Below, piece by piece: positions 22,877 to 33,758 of a stretch of 64,000 nt of DNA. Source of the stretch: Catenaria anguillulae PL171 (lineage: Eukaryota > Blastocladiomycota > Blastocladiomycetes > Blastocladiales > Catenariaceae); NCBI GenBank assembly GCA_002102555.1, contig MCFL01000043.1:62001-126000 (forward strand), in the 5' to 3' direction. Within the stretch, counting starts at the first letter, position 1, and every line of letters begins with the position of its first letter. Position numbers and translations under genes: made by a program. The notes below the pieces were generated by a model. The model worked only from the letters and a program-made list of their open reading frames with translations. It had not been told where the DNA came from and did no database searches.

Positions 22877-24442
22877 ATGGCCAAGCTAACACCCGATGAG
22901 CAAGGCCTCATGAACAAGTTCCTCGACACCAAGGTCATGGTGGTCATGGGGGTCAGCGTTCTCATATCGGCCTTCATCTTCGCCATGGGCGTTCGGCGAG
23001 TCACCTTGTCTCCCACGAGATTCAACCTTGGTGTCGTGGCGTGCACAGTCACCTTTCTCGTCAACGACTTGATGTACTGGATCGTTGTGTCGCTCAACTG
23101 GTTCCCCGTACGTGTATTCGTGCTGCTGTCCGAAAGGGTTGTTCTGGGTTGCTGACAGACATGCCGGATGCTTCTTGCTTTCGCTCCCAGAACCTCTTTG
23201 AAATCGTTCGCATTCTCAGTCCTATCATTGCAGGCGGACAGGTAGCTGGGCTGTGTTTCGAGCGCTTCAAGGGTATGCAGGACTTTTGTGGACGTCATCG
23301 GGTCAGTGCTTACCGCTTGTCTCATCCAATGATGCTCATGTGTAGTGTTTGGCAACACAAGCCATGCCCGCTGGTACACGGCGCCAGTCCGTCGCACTTT
23401 GCTCGGCATCAACTATGGGATCATGGTTATCGGCCTTGGTCTGCTGACGTCTACATTTATTGGTCTCGACCTATCAAGGCGCATCCCCTTCCACCCGTGG
23501 CGCAAAATCATCATCATCACATCAGCCGGCTTTACCGTGCTCAGCGATTTCACCCTGACCGTACTCATCTTCCGCATCGTCCTCCAAATCCACCAAGCGC
23601 TGGACCCGCTCACCTCATCCAATGGTCTCTCGGGCTCGAACCAGCAAGTCCCATCCATGACTCCATCGACCGACCTGCGCCGGGCCCGCCGCGCCGCGCA
23701 GCGTAGGTACCGTGCTGTCGTCCGCAAAGTGATGTTAGCGCTCGTGGGTATGCTCGCGACATCCATGATTGCCATGGGCGTATACGGCATGTCGGGCGAC
23801 GTGTTTGGGCATACATTTGCATACGTGTGGGTCCGCCTGTACGTCGTGTGCGCCATGATCGAGTGGTACCTGGTCGTGGAGCTCGTGAGGGACCGGCCAT
23901 CGGGCCACGGCGGCCGTGGCGGTGGTGGGGCGGGATATGCGAGTGGGACTGTGGCGACGGGCGCCGTGGCATCGGGATCCAAACACGCTGCGTACAGCAC
24001 ATTTGCTCGCGGTGGTGGCGGCACAGTTTCCGAGGCCGGCGCAACAGACGGAGTCATGCTCAAGCCCGTCACGGCCGCGGGGCTCGCAAGCTATACTAGT
24101 CGGGCAGGTGGATCGCCACGCCCGGTCGCTGCTGGCGGCGACTGGTCGCCCGTTGCCAACACGCCGACAACACCCACTTTTTCCACCCATCATCAGTGGA
24201 ATTCAAATATTGATCCGCCGCCGCCAGCAAGAACCACGTCCACTACCCCAACTCGCATCGCGTCTGAAGGATTCACGCAAGAGTGGCAGAACGCAGTCGA
24301 AGCGTACCGTGGCAGTGGTCATCAACAGGCAAGTTCTCCCAATGTTATTCCTTGGTCGCCATCAAATCGGACATTTGCTGGGAACACGAGCAGGAGTCAA
24401 CCTGCAGAGCAGACCTACCAGAACCGGTCTCATTATGGGTGA
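22877..24442 (+). CDS. Seven-transmembrane protein, tandem paralogue B
   Basis: Three exons, 22877-23107, 23191-23272, 23346-24442; 469 residues. Same family as the genes at 20318 and 25121. Exon 1 is exactly 77 codons and exon 2 exactly 82 nt, as in paralogue C. Seven hydrophobic segments are seen, the clearest being MVVMGVSVLISAFIFAMGV, IMVIGLGLLTSTFI, FTVLSDFTLTVLIFRIVL and VVCAMIEWYLVVELVRD. Family landmarks: GLCFERFK closing segment 3, then VFGNTSHARWYTAPVRR. The tail from about residue 350 is Gly/Ala/Thr-rich and probably cytosolic. The function is unknown; the fold resembles a GPCR in topology only. Confidence 0.78.
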
Positions 24443-25120
24443 TTATGGGTGAGGGTGTCTCGATGATGTTTGTAATGTCCATTTTCAAAACTTTTGTTTT
24501 CATTTTCCGCCCTTGGTGTGGTACACTTAACCGTTCTCATTCCATGTTTTTTTTTCTGTTTTTGATTGAGCATGGCTATCGGTGCAGAGTGGCATCATTA
24601 TCGACACCTGCGCCTTTTGAATGACGTCCGCCTGTTCCACGGAAAGACAGGAGGGCGACAAGTTCAGTGGTCTGGCCTTGAATGAGCCTATTCAAGCCAA
24701 CGCGTCTTGTAGCAGTTCATTTCCCACTCAATCAATCACTCGCCATATTAGAGACCTCATGTGAGCTTCGTCGTTGGTGAACCAGTAGGATCCTGGACCA
24801 CAGCCTTGGGTTCTTTCAATTTCAGAGCCGATTTCCCACCAAATGCTCCCGCGCTACTTATGTACAGACCACATTGTTCACCCATTGACAGCAAGTTCCC
24901 GAGGACTGGACCACCCTTCACAGTCACCATACAGGGCATTCTGACCACGGACTGGACAATGCGGACCCGAGCCCATCTACCCATTAATACATGACCGTCT
25001 TCCCACCCTCCCAACCAGACGCTCGAGTGCAACAATCCGACCGACTTAGAAAACACCAGTATCACTATCCGCTGCGATTCAATACCAACGCCCAAGACCT
25101 ACATTCATACATCGCGGAAC
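24443..25120. other. Intergenic between 7TM paralogues B and C
   Basis: Nothing beyond expected 3' and 5' flanks is visible. A T-rich stretch lies near 24540-24560. No coding frame with family resemblance was found. Confidence 0.4.
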
Positions 25121-26770
25121 ATGGATTCCTTGTCCCTGGAGGAGCGCGTTATGCTTGCCGAGCTCTCACAACCCCGGCTCGTTGCCGTCATGGGCATCAG
25201 CATCAGCCTGTCGCTTATATTGGTGGCCGCCGCGCTGTATCGCATCTTCACATCGCCCACATACTTCAACGTCGGTGTGCTATTGTGCACGTTGACCCTG
25301 ACGCTCAATGATGTGTGGTACTTTCTTGTCACAGGTCTGCGTTGGTCTCCTGTATGTTGCGTCTCTCTTCTTGACTCATGCATCCCAGAGCTGCATCTTT
25401 ACTCACTTGACGTTCAGAATTCTTACGAGGTCATGAGGTCTCTCAATCCAGTTCTGTCTGGGTATCTGATCGCGGGTCTTTGCTTTGAGCGATTCAAAGG
25501 TCAGTTTCGTTTCGTCAAATTGCTTACTACCTGATTTGCGCAATTTTCATTCAACCGTGGCAACTCTCACCATTTGTCGACCGTCACAGTGTTTGGGCAA
25601 ACGTCTCACGCGAGGTGGTACTCGACTCCCGTCCGTCGCATCTGCCACGGGGTCAACTTTGCAATCTTTTGCGTTTGCTCCATCGTGCTCATCCAGTCCT
25701 TTTTGGGCCTCGACCTCACCACTATCCTCGATTACGACCCAGTTCGGAAACCCGCGATTCTCATCTCGATTGCATTCACCATCCTGGCTGATGTCTCGAC
25801 TACCGTCCTTGCCATTCGCATTGTGCTCGCAATGTATTCCTCGGCACTGGCAACCACAATACCCTCCAGTGTTGCAGCTGCTCCTGCAAAACCCACGCTC
25901 ATGGCTGCCGGCGGCCTACGAGACCGCCTCACCATGACCCGCCACCGCGTCGTTGGCCGCAAAGTTCTGCTCGCGCTCGCGGGCATGATCACGTCTTGCC
26001 TCACGGGAACCGTCATCTACTTGCTGTCAAGTACCACGTTTGGACATTCCTTGTCGTACATTTTCTGCCGCGTGTATGTCCTGTTTGCACTCATTCAATG
26101 GCGGCTTGTTGTGGACTTGGTGCGTGACTCGACGGCGCTGGACGCCGACGCATGCCGGTTGGATTCAGAGCACCAGTTTGCGTGTGTTGAGCACATGAAT
26201 TGCCAGTTGTCGTCGCATGGCACCTTCTTGTCTGCGGATCCAAGCTATATCGGCGATTGGGTGCGACGGGACTCCGAAGGGCAAGTCACGGATATGTCAG
26301 CTGCGACAAGCAAGGCGAGCAGGGGAAGCAAGTCGCGGGCGTCGTCACGAACGCAGCGGACAAAGTCCACCATCATCATGTCACAATCGCGCGGGTCGCC
26401 GATTCTGGTGCAGGCACGGCCGCTATCGTTTGCATCAGTGCCAGCCGGCGCATCGTCGCCGCATTCGACCAGCGGGGGCGGAAAAAGTAGTTCAAGTGGA
26501 CTGAGCGTGGCCACGACCGCGTGCGGAAGCGTGAGTCCCTCGCAGCGAAACAAGCGGCTGTCGATGCTTGCGCCTGCGCACATCCAGACCAATGTCGTTC
26601 ATGCAAGCTCCCCGCTCGCGCTTGCGTCGCCCGCTGTGCCCTCAAGCTCGCCATGCCATAGCCATTTACTTGGTCACGATTCCCGCTCGCCACCACTGAG
26701 TTCGCCGCTTGGCTTTCAGCCACCATCGGCGCGAACTGTGTCTCTGCCGCGGTCAATCAATTCTAGTTAG
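25121..26770 (+). CDS. Seven-transmembrane protein, tandem paralogue C
   Basis: Three exons, 25121-25351, 25418-25499, 25590-26770; 497 residues. Intron positions and phases are identical to paralogue B. Seven hydrophobic segments include VAVMGISISLSLILVAAALY, FNVGVLLCTLTLTLNDVWYF, ISIAFTILADVSTTVLAIRI and YVLFALIQWRLVVDLVRD. Family blocks LCFERFK, VFGQTSHARWYSTPVRR and GLDLTTI are present. The C-terminal 190 residues are Ser-rich with many SxxS and RxxS patterns, possibly a phosphorylated tail (inference). The start at ATG 25121 gives the same exon-1 length as B, which supports it. Confidence 0.78.
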
Positions 26771-27284
26771 TGGCTTTCTTGTTGTTGTGGCTGCCTCCAA
26801 GTTGTTTTCCTGGCATCTTGTGCAGTATCCCGTGTGTTTTGCTCACTGCTTGCGGCTGGCCCAGAAAGACTGGTTCTCATTATTCCCAATTATATTGTAC
26901 CATTGCTCGATGTTGTTTGTATGTACGTCCGTGTTCCCATGAGGTGGAAATGCTCATAAGATCAAGAACGGTTCGAGTCAAGTCCAACATTTGCCGATGA
27001 TGATCAATTCGAATGCTGTCGATCGGCTCAAGCCAATAATGTTCACGTCAGGTGTTGGAAAGGATAGTGTGAAATGTGCGGAATAAGCACCGCTATGGAA
27101 TCCCATCAATAAGGGCCCAGAGCACCCACGGCAATCGACCTCTGAACCAGCAGACACGCCGACTGCTCCGAGTTTCCCGCCACTGCCGCCAGTTGCCTTG
27201 GCTCGATCATCTTTGGCCTTCAAGCTCAAGTCAACGAGTCAACACCATTCCATCACCGCACTCTCCATCCCTATCCTCACCAGC
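26771..27284. other. Intergenic upstream of the zinc-knuckle gene
   Basis: About 500 nt with no supported gene. The T-rich first part is likely the 3' flank of the 7TM gene; the remainder should hold the promoter of the next gene. Confidence 0.4.
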
Positions 27285-30206
27285 ATGGACGACGATTACG
27301 ACCCGTACGCCGCACTCATGTACGGTGACGGCGACTCTGCTGACGAGGCGGCAAATGCCGAGGATTCCCCGTCAATGTACCTATCAGACTCTTTCCCTTT
27401 GATCTTGTCGTGCGACCAAGGTCTGGTCGATGGGTGGCCGAGGACAGCTGGAATCGGACCTCGTAACGTTGACCGAGAACGCTGTTCCTGGCAGTTCCCG
27501 CACCGTGACTTGACCGGGCAACCGCAGCCAGGCGTCATTCTTCTGGTAACATTTTTGCGTTTCTGATGGCACGGCCGCTTTCCTATCCGCAGATACGATG
27601 ATGAGCAGGAAGTCGACTCGGATACCGAGGACCGAGTCCAAGCACAAATACACTTCACACCGAGTACCATGTGGATGCCAACGACTGGACGCAAGGGCAA
27701 AGGATCCAAATCAAGCCATCACGAACTCGCAATCCTCAATGGATCCTCCCGTGAAGCCAGCCCAGCTTTGTCGTCATCCTCGTCCATATCGTCCACGGCT
27801 CCCACCTTTGTCCTTCTTCCTTTGTCACCCACGGCCACGGCGGCAACCGAACATGGCCCCGCCCTTACATCGTCTCATCAGCATCAGCCCCACCCGCTTC
27901 GTACCTCCCTCTCGTCGTCATCCCCGCGCCCAGGCCACACCGCTCCTGACAGTGATGTGATCGATATCTTGGATTCCGACGAAGAGACCGACTCGCGGTA
28001 CTCTGCCCGCTCGCAATCCGCGGCCAACGGGTCTTCTGGCCCGGGCAAATCCGTGTCGTTGCGTGTGGACGCCGACTCGGATTCCGATTCGGATATCGTG
28101 GATCAGACGCCGTTGAGCGGCAAGGGCAACGACGCTTCGGAAAATGCAAACTTGATGCATGGCGATGCGCCGCCGCCGCGAAAGCGTGCCAGGACGGTTC
28201 ATGAGCAATCGGTGGATCTGGATGCATTGGATGACGCTATGACGTCAATAAGTGCGGACGGGCTGGTGGGCAGGCGGCCGAGCAGGTCGAGCGAAGAAGA
28301 TGGTGAGATTGTTTCGCCTGTGAGTGGTGAAGCAGAGATGTCGTCGAGGGGAGCTCGCAGTAGCAGTGCCACGAGCGATGCCATGGTGACTGGTCGCATT
28401 ACGGATCCACATCAATTGCCACTCCCGGAAAGTGACGACGATGAAACCATTTTCGTATTTGATACGTCGGCCGTCAAGGCAGCTGCTGATGCAGCGGATG
28501 CCGAGAGGGCAGAGGTATTGGCCGAGTACGACGAAGAGTGGGATGATGCAAAGTATCAGGTACATCTTCTTTCTTTTGACCCTGACTTGCATTCACTCAT
28601 GCTGACACTGCGCAAACAGATGCGTGGCCGGTACTGGCTCAACCCCGAGGACTCGGTCTCATTCAACAGCAACTACCGTGGGCGCCGATCTGCCCCGGAG
28701 CAATCGGCACCCTGGCGCAACGACCGCGATCGTGATAATTATGACCGTGACAGACATCGAGGCCGTTCCCGTTCGCCAACGTACCAGTCCCGCAACTCGA
28801 CCGGGTCATACAATGATCACTCGTACCGACCGGCCCCAGCCAACGACAGTTTTCCGCATAGCATGCAAATGCGTTTGCCATGTCTGCGGTGTGGCCGTGA
28901 GCACAAGGTCAGGTGTCCTGTGACCAGGGTAAGTTCCTCCACGTGATTCCCTTTTTCTTGTCGACGTTTCTGGTTTGCAGCACACCATTTCTCATTTCTC
29001 GTTGTTTCAGTGCATTCACTGCATGGCTGTGGCCGACCACGACAGCGAGTACTGCCCCTTGTACATGAACCGGTGCCCGAAATGCTGGTCGACGGGACAC
29101 AAGCTTCGCGATTGTCCGCACGAAGATTGCTCGAGTTGTTTACACCTCCCCTATGTCCGGCACGCAGCTCGGGTGCGTTTTTGTTTTTGCCCTTGTGCGA
29201 CTTTGCGTGCGCTGATTTCCTTTCATCTGGCCTTGTCAATAGAACTGCCCAAAGGCGTATAGGGCATACATTATCGTCGACGACGAGAGCCAACATCGTC
29301 CCATTTCCGACACCCACCGATTCTCGTGCAGTTTGTGCGGCAACAACCATTTGCTCGGCGTACGAATCTTTCATAGGAAGCCGTCGATCCCAGCTTGCTC
29401 ACTTACACCTGATGTTTCAACACCAGTCATGCCCGCAACTCGCGTCCGCACCCGCACCACTTTCCACGGCCTACACGCACGCCCCGTTGACCGAACGCGA
29501 GGCCACCGTGTACGGCATCTCGGCCAAACCAATCCTGCCCGCGCCCGCCTCAGAAGGCACCACCAATAGCCAATCTGCCGTCGCCGACGACCAACCGGCG
29601 TCGACCTCGGCGCCACGTGCGTCATCTGCGCCTGCAGCTGCAGCTGCGGCACGCGCACGCAATAGCGCGCCACACGGGCCGTCGCGGCTGGGCCAGCCGC
29701 CTTCACGGCCCGCGTCGGCCATGGATCGCGGGCGGTCGTGGAGCAGATCTCGGTCGCGCGAGCGCTCGCGCGATAAGGATAGGGATTGGGACAGAGATAG
29801 GTACCGCGAACGTGAGCGTGAGCGTGACCGCGGCCGCGACCGGGATAGGGACCGCGATAGGGATAGGGACAGGTACCGATCGGACCGCGACCGCGACCGC
29901 GGATCCAGAGACCGGAGCAGGGATAGGGATGCGTACTCGTCGCGCCGATCGGACGACCGCGACCGGGAGTATGGCGGGAGCAGTCGCCGAAGCGACCGTG
30001 GGTACCGTTCCGGATCCGCCACGAGCGGGTCGGCGGGCAGCAGCAACTGGCGTGCCCTGCAGGCGCAACAGCAGCATCAGGGAAATGACGACCGCGAAGG
30101 GCAGAGATCTGGGTATCCGCGTGGAGACGTCAAGGGCAAAGCGAGGTCGAGCACCCCAGGTGGCAATGGGCCCGCGTATGGTGGTGGGTACGAGTATCGT
30201 CGCTAG
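27285..30206 (+). CDS. ZCCHC7/Air-type zinc-knuckle protein (TRAMP complex candidate)
   Basis: Six exons: 27285-27376, 27593-28559, 28620-28928, 29011-29172, 29243-29359, 29427-30206; 808 residues. ZCCHC7 and yeast Air1/2 are RNA-binding subunits of the nuclear TRAMP complex, which hands aberrant RNAs to the exosome. Near the N-terminus EVDSDTEDRVQAQIHF resembles the SEVEFQLYSQIHY segment of ZCCHC7, followed by an IDILDSDEE acidic patch. Zinc knuckles begin at LPCLRCGREHKVRCP and continue as CIHCMAVADHDSEYC, CPKCWSTGHKLRDC, a Cys pair CSSC with NCPKAYRAY, and CSLCGNNHLLGSC. The CPxxxRxY motif is typical of the family. The tail is Arg/Asp/Ser-rich. The short intron 28560-28619 is 60 nt and has no stop, so it is inferred from splice signals and family spacing. 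Confidence 0.8.
29740..30000 (+). repeat. Arg/Asp-coding low-complexity repeat
   Basis: Imperfect tandem 6-nt units of the type GACCGC/GATAGG encode alternating Arg and charged residues (patterns RDRDRD, RERERD) in the tail of the zinc-knuckle protein. Such RD/RS-type tails are common in nuclear RNA-processing factors. The repetition is at DNA and protein level and is likely length-variable. Confidence 0.8.
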
Positions 30207-30629
30207 GTCGGGGTATTTATTGCGATGTTTCCTGTTTTTCGTTCACCATGTGTAGCTTAACACTTGTTATGAGTATATTTATAGTCATTGCTTCCTTCTT
30301 TCTGGTTGAATGCTTGATTCCGTACTTGCACCACGTTCACTGCTTGTCGCATTCCCATTCATATCGCACGAAGCCAGCGAACGTTGCATTGCACAGACAT
30401 CAGACGCGTGCGAAATATATCCAGGCGTGACACCAGCGACTTTCACTTCGTCTCAACTCCCAAACGAAACAACTTGTACACCCAAACACACACCAGCTCA
30501 CCCTTCCAAGTCGGCACACGTCGATAGCAACATAGGTTTGCCTCCGTCTTCCAGTCCATGAGCCTTGGCCTTCGAGTCCAACTCGCCAATCCACCCAAAG
30601 TAAATACTCGATCAGTTCGAGCGGCATTG
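30207..30629. other. Intergenic between zinc-knuckle gene and F-box cluster
   Basis: No gene is supported. Frames on both strands lack motifs, and the minus-strand frame is the decayed downstream continuation of the F-box relic that follows. Confidence 0.4.
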
Positions 30630-31209
30630 CTGCAGGCGCGTTGTGTTGACTGGGAACACTTTGATAAATGCCCGGGCAGCCCAAACTGCTCAATTGCCAT
30701 GAATGAGCGAACGTGCTGTGGCGAGTTCCCTGTTGCTCTCAAAGGCAGCGCACAGGTCGCTAAGGGCGGCAAGAGACGGAACGGAGGGACGGGCGTAGAT
30801 GAGCGGCAGCACTGTGGATGTGGCGAGCTTGCAGGGACACGCGAGCGCAACCAAGTCGGACGCGGCCAAGTACCAGTGCTGCTGCGGCGACAAGAGCATG
30901 CCCAGCACATCGTTGGGCAGATCGGCCAGCAAGTCGACGGCTTTTCGCGATCGCGTCGGCGATGCCGCGGCGGCCGGAAGGTCGTTGGCCGTGGACAAAT
31001 CCGCCTGACTCGGAAGCTGGGCGTCCGCTTGAGTGGCCTCTGTGCCAGTGGTTTGGTTTCCAGTGGAGAAGTGCCGCGGGCATGTTGCCATCGAATACTC
31101 CGCGATCCTTGCTGGTAAGTTCGATGTACTCCGTCTCGCTGTCTCGCGGCGGCGTCAGGTCTCGCGCTCGGTTGGCGCCGGGTCTGGCGGGCAGGGCCTG
31201 ATCCGACAT
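30630..31209 (-). pseudogene. F-box-like family relic, frameshifted and truncated
   Basis: The minus strand encodes the N-terminal part of the family found in this cluster: AVDLLADLPNDVLGMLL, then LVALACPCKLATSTVLPLIY. These match LPFDVLSKLC and LIQLACASKAAAAFALPELY of the gene at 31302. At ESNRELA (near 30719) the frame breaks by one extra base. The matching continuation QHVRSFMA, FGLPGHLSKC lies in the next frame (compare AQHVRAITGG and LWMPCHMSRF). Nothing of the remaining 650 residues is present. The ATG is at 31091 in the F-box frame; an upstream ATG at 31209 opens a different frame, so a lost 5' intron is possible. Confidence 0.7.
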
Positions 31210-31301
31210 TGACCAATGAGGTCAGACGTTACCGGCACGGGGCGAATCAATCAATGTCACCGGCTGCAATTCGCATGTGTTTGACTGCAAGATACAAGAC
31301 A

Positions 31302-33669
31302 ATGCCAAGGAAACTCCGCCAACAGAAGCGCGCGGCCGCCGCCGCCGCCCCGCCGGCAACGTCAGCTGATCGCGGCTCATCCGCGGCCATGGCCTCGGCT
31401 GCTAGTAAGGGCAAGCCGCGCACGAGTCGCATCGCTCCGCTACCGCCTCTGCCCGCCAACCCGCCCGTAGGCCGCCCACTCCACCTGTTCAGTCTCCCGT
31501 TCGACGTCCTCTCCAAACTCTGCGGCACCCGTAACTTGCCGGCGTCGGCTCTGATCCAGCTAGCCTGCGCTTCCAAAGCCGCCGCCGCCTTTGCGCTCCC
31601 CGAGCTCTACCGCAACCTCCTTAGTGGCTCCTTCTGGGCCCTGCCCCGACTGTGCTTGACGCTCCGATCGCGGCCCGATCTCGCCCAACACGTCAGAGCA
31701 ATCACGGGCGGCAGAGACCTGTGGATGCCATGTCACATGAGCCGCTTTTACGGCCTGTTTGACGACTGCGCCCTCCATCCTGGGTCGCCCATCACCTGCA
31801 TCAGCAAGGCACGCGCCCTCGGACTCGGCCGCACGTCCGAGCTGCCGCGCGACGAGATGCTCATGCCGTACTTGGTGCTGATTGCAACCTTGTGCGCGGG
31901 GCTCACGTCGGTGGATCTCTCACGGGCGGAACACACGGCCGGCGAAAACAGCAAGCTGGTCTTGTTTTGGCCTGCTCGAGCTTACTGCCATTCTTCGCCC
32001 TCGTCGTGGCCGGTTTGCAATGCACCCGCTTGTTCCCTTTTCGTGCGTATTGGCAAACAACTTTTACATGTCCAAGCCCATCACGTACAAGATGGACATG
32101 GTCTATGTGACTGCCATCGACTGGGGCAAGAAGCGTATTAGCGGAACGACCCTGCCCACCATCAAGTCCACGCCAGACGTGACCGAATGCATTCCGATTC
32201 GTGACTTGGTCGGCCACGACGCAAGTTACAACCAATGGACGCTCGGTGACATGCATTTCGCAACGGCGCATCGCGTAGGCGACACGTTCCCCGCCCTGGC
32301 CAATGCCAAGGGACATGTGGCCAAATGGATCGGGAATGCGCGCAGGCTGTGGACACACGCGGGCTTGTCGCGGACCAAGGACCATGATTTCGACTTTTCG
32401 AGCAAAAAGGGCATCATCAAGGGCCAAGTCGCTCTGTTTGTGCATTACTTATGGACGGCCGAGATTGTGCTCAAGAGTGTCAACATTGACCCTCACTCGC
32501 AATGCAAGACACTGTTTCTGGATGGCCCTTTCCTGGACCCAGACTACCTCGTCGACCCTCAGATCCTGGCCATGTACAAGGACATGTTTGCGCCCATCAA
32601 GTCCCGGCCCATGACCTGGGTCACCGATTTCTACATTGACGTTGGCTTCTTTCTCGACTACAACACGGCCGAATACTTTGTCACGTGTCTCGACAAGGGC
32701 ATGCCCAACCTCACCACGCTCGGCATGCGCCGCGTCAACTGCCCCATCGATTTCATTCTCCACGCGCTCGACCCGCTCCTCCGCCGAGACACTTTGCGTG
32801 GCAAGCGCCTCAAGACCTTGGCCGTGTCGGGGATCGTGCCAAGCAGGGTGCTACACATTTCCCAACTGTCGAGCATGGCCCGCTTTGCGCTCCCGTCACT
32901 GCCCAAATCTCGCTCGCTGCTCGACTGCACACGTGCAACGCCTGACCATCTTGAATCCCTGACGCTTGAAGTCGAGGGCCCAGGCCTGTACTGTCTGGAT
33001 GAGCGCCGCCTTATGCCACCCACGGTCGCCATCCACCCGGGCCTGCTGCACGGCCTCAACCACGTGACGCTCAGGCAGGTATACCTATACATTTTGCCCA
33101 TGCGGCATGCCCAGCCAACATCGCCCTCATTCTACCCAATCGACCACGTGTGCGACGCGCAAGGATCGCTCTTTACACGCACCATGCTGTCCTTCAACCA
33201 CTTGCTGTACCTTCCGCGCATCACGCAGCTCACGCTCACATCCAACGCTGTGATCCCATCGCTCGTACCCGTGGACCATTTCCACGAGCTGCTTCCACGG
33301 TGCCCGAACGTGGAATCGTTTGGGTTCATTGTGGACGGTGCACACGCGGGGAAGCCAAAGTACGAGCACATTTGGATGGCGCCGCACTCCATTGTGCGCG
33401 CGCTCAGCACCCTGCCCAATGTGCAGTTTGCCATGCTGGCCGGGTTTGCGGGCGTGACCGAGGACACCGTGCGGGCTGTCAGGGACGGCGTGTTTGGCGT
33501 GTATCCGAGGGAGGCTCGGGCGTGTCCGAGGTTGGGATATGTCATGGTGGATGCTGGGATCATTGAGCATCAGGCCGAGGAGTGGGAGTGGCAAAAGAGT
33601 CACGGTGCTGCCATTGCCCTGCCGGAAGTTGGCCAAGTTACGGCGGTCGAGCATCAGGCAGAGTTGTAG
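31302..33669 (+). pseudogene. F-box-like family member broken by a single-base frameshift
   Basis: Full-length family member (about 788 residues if read across the break), intronless. F-box-like N-terminus: SLPFDVLSKL, LIQLACASKAAAAFALPELY. The reading frame changes at a TTTT run (31965-31968). With three T the protein would continue LVLFGLLEL, as in the neighbour at 33759 (LMFGLLELADIL); with four it runs into unrelated sequence and stops at 32141. The second frame then keeps every family landmark to the end, including PFSCVLANNFYMSKPITYK, VSGIVPSR and YPREARACPRLGYVM. No other lesion is seen, so this is either a very young pseudogene or a homopolymer sequencing or assembly error. F-box proteins are substrate receptors of SCF ubiquitin ligases; the substrate here is unknown. 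Confidence 0.75.
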
Positions 33670-33758
33670 TGTAAGTATATGTATGTTGTTTGAGGTCAAT
33701 GTATAAACATTATTCCATCAACTGCCAGTGTGTCACTCAGTGAAATCGGAATTCCGTC

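Noticed and set aside
31960-32120. An intron instead of a frameshift in F-box gene 31302
   Set aside because: The sequence right after the break (FGLLEL, RRGRFAM) is conserved coding sequence in the paralogues, leaving no room for an intron.
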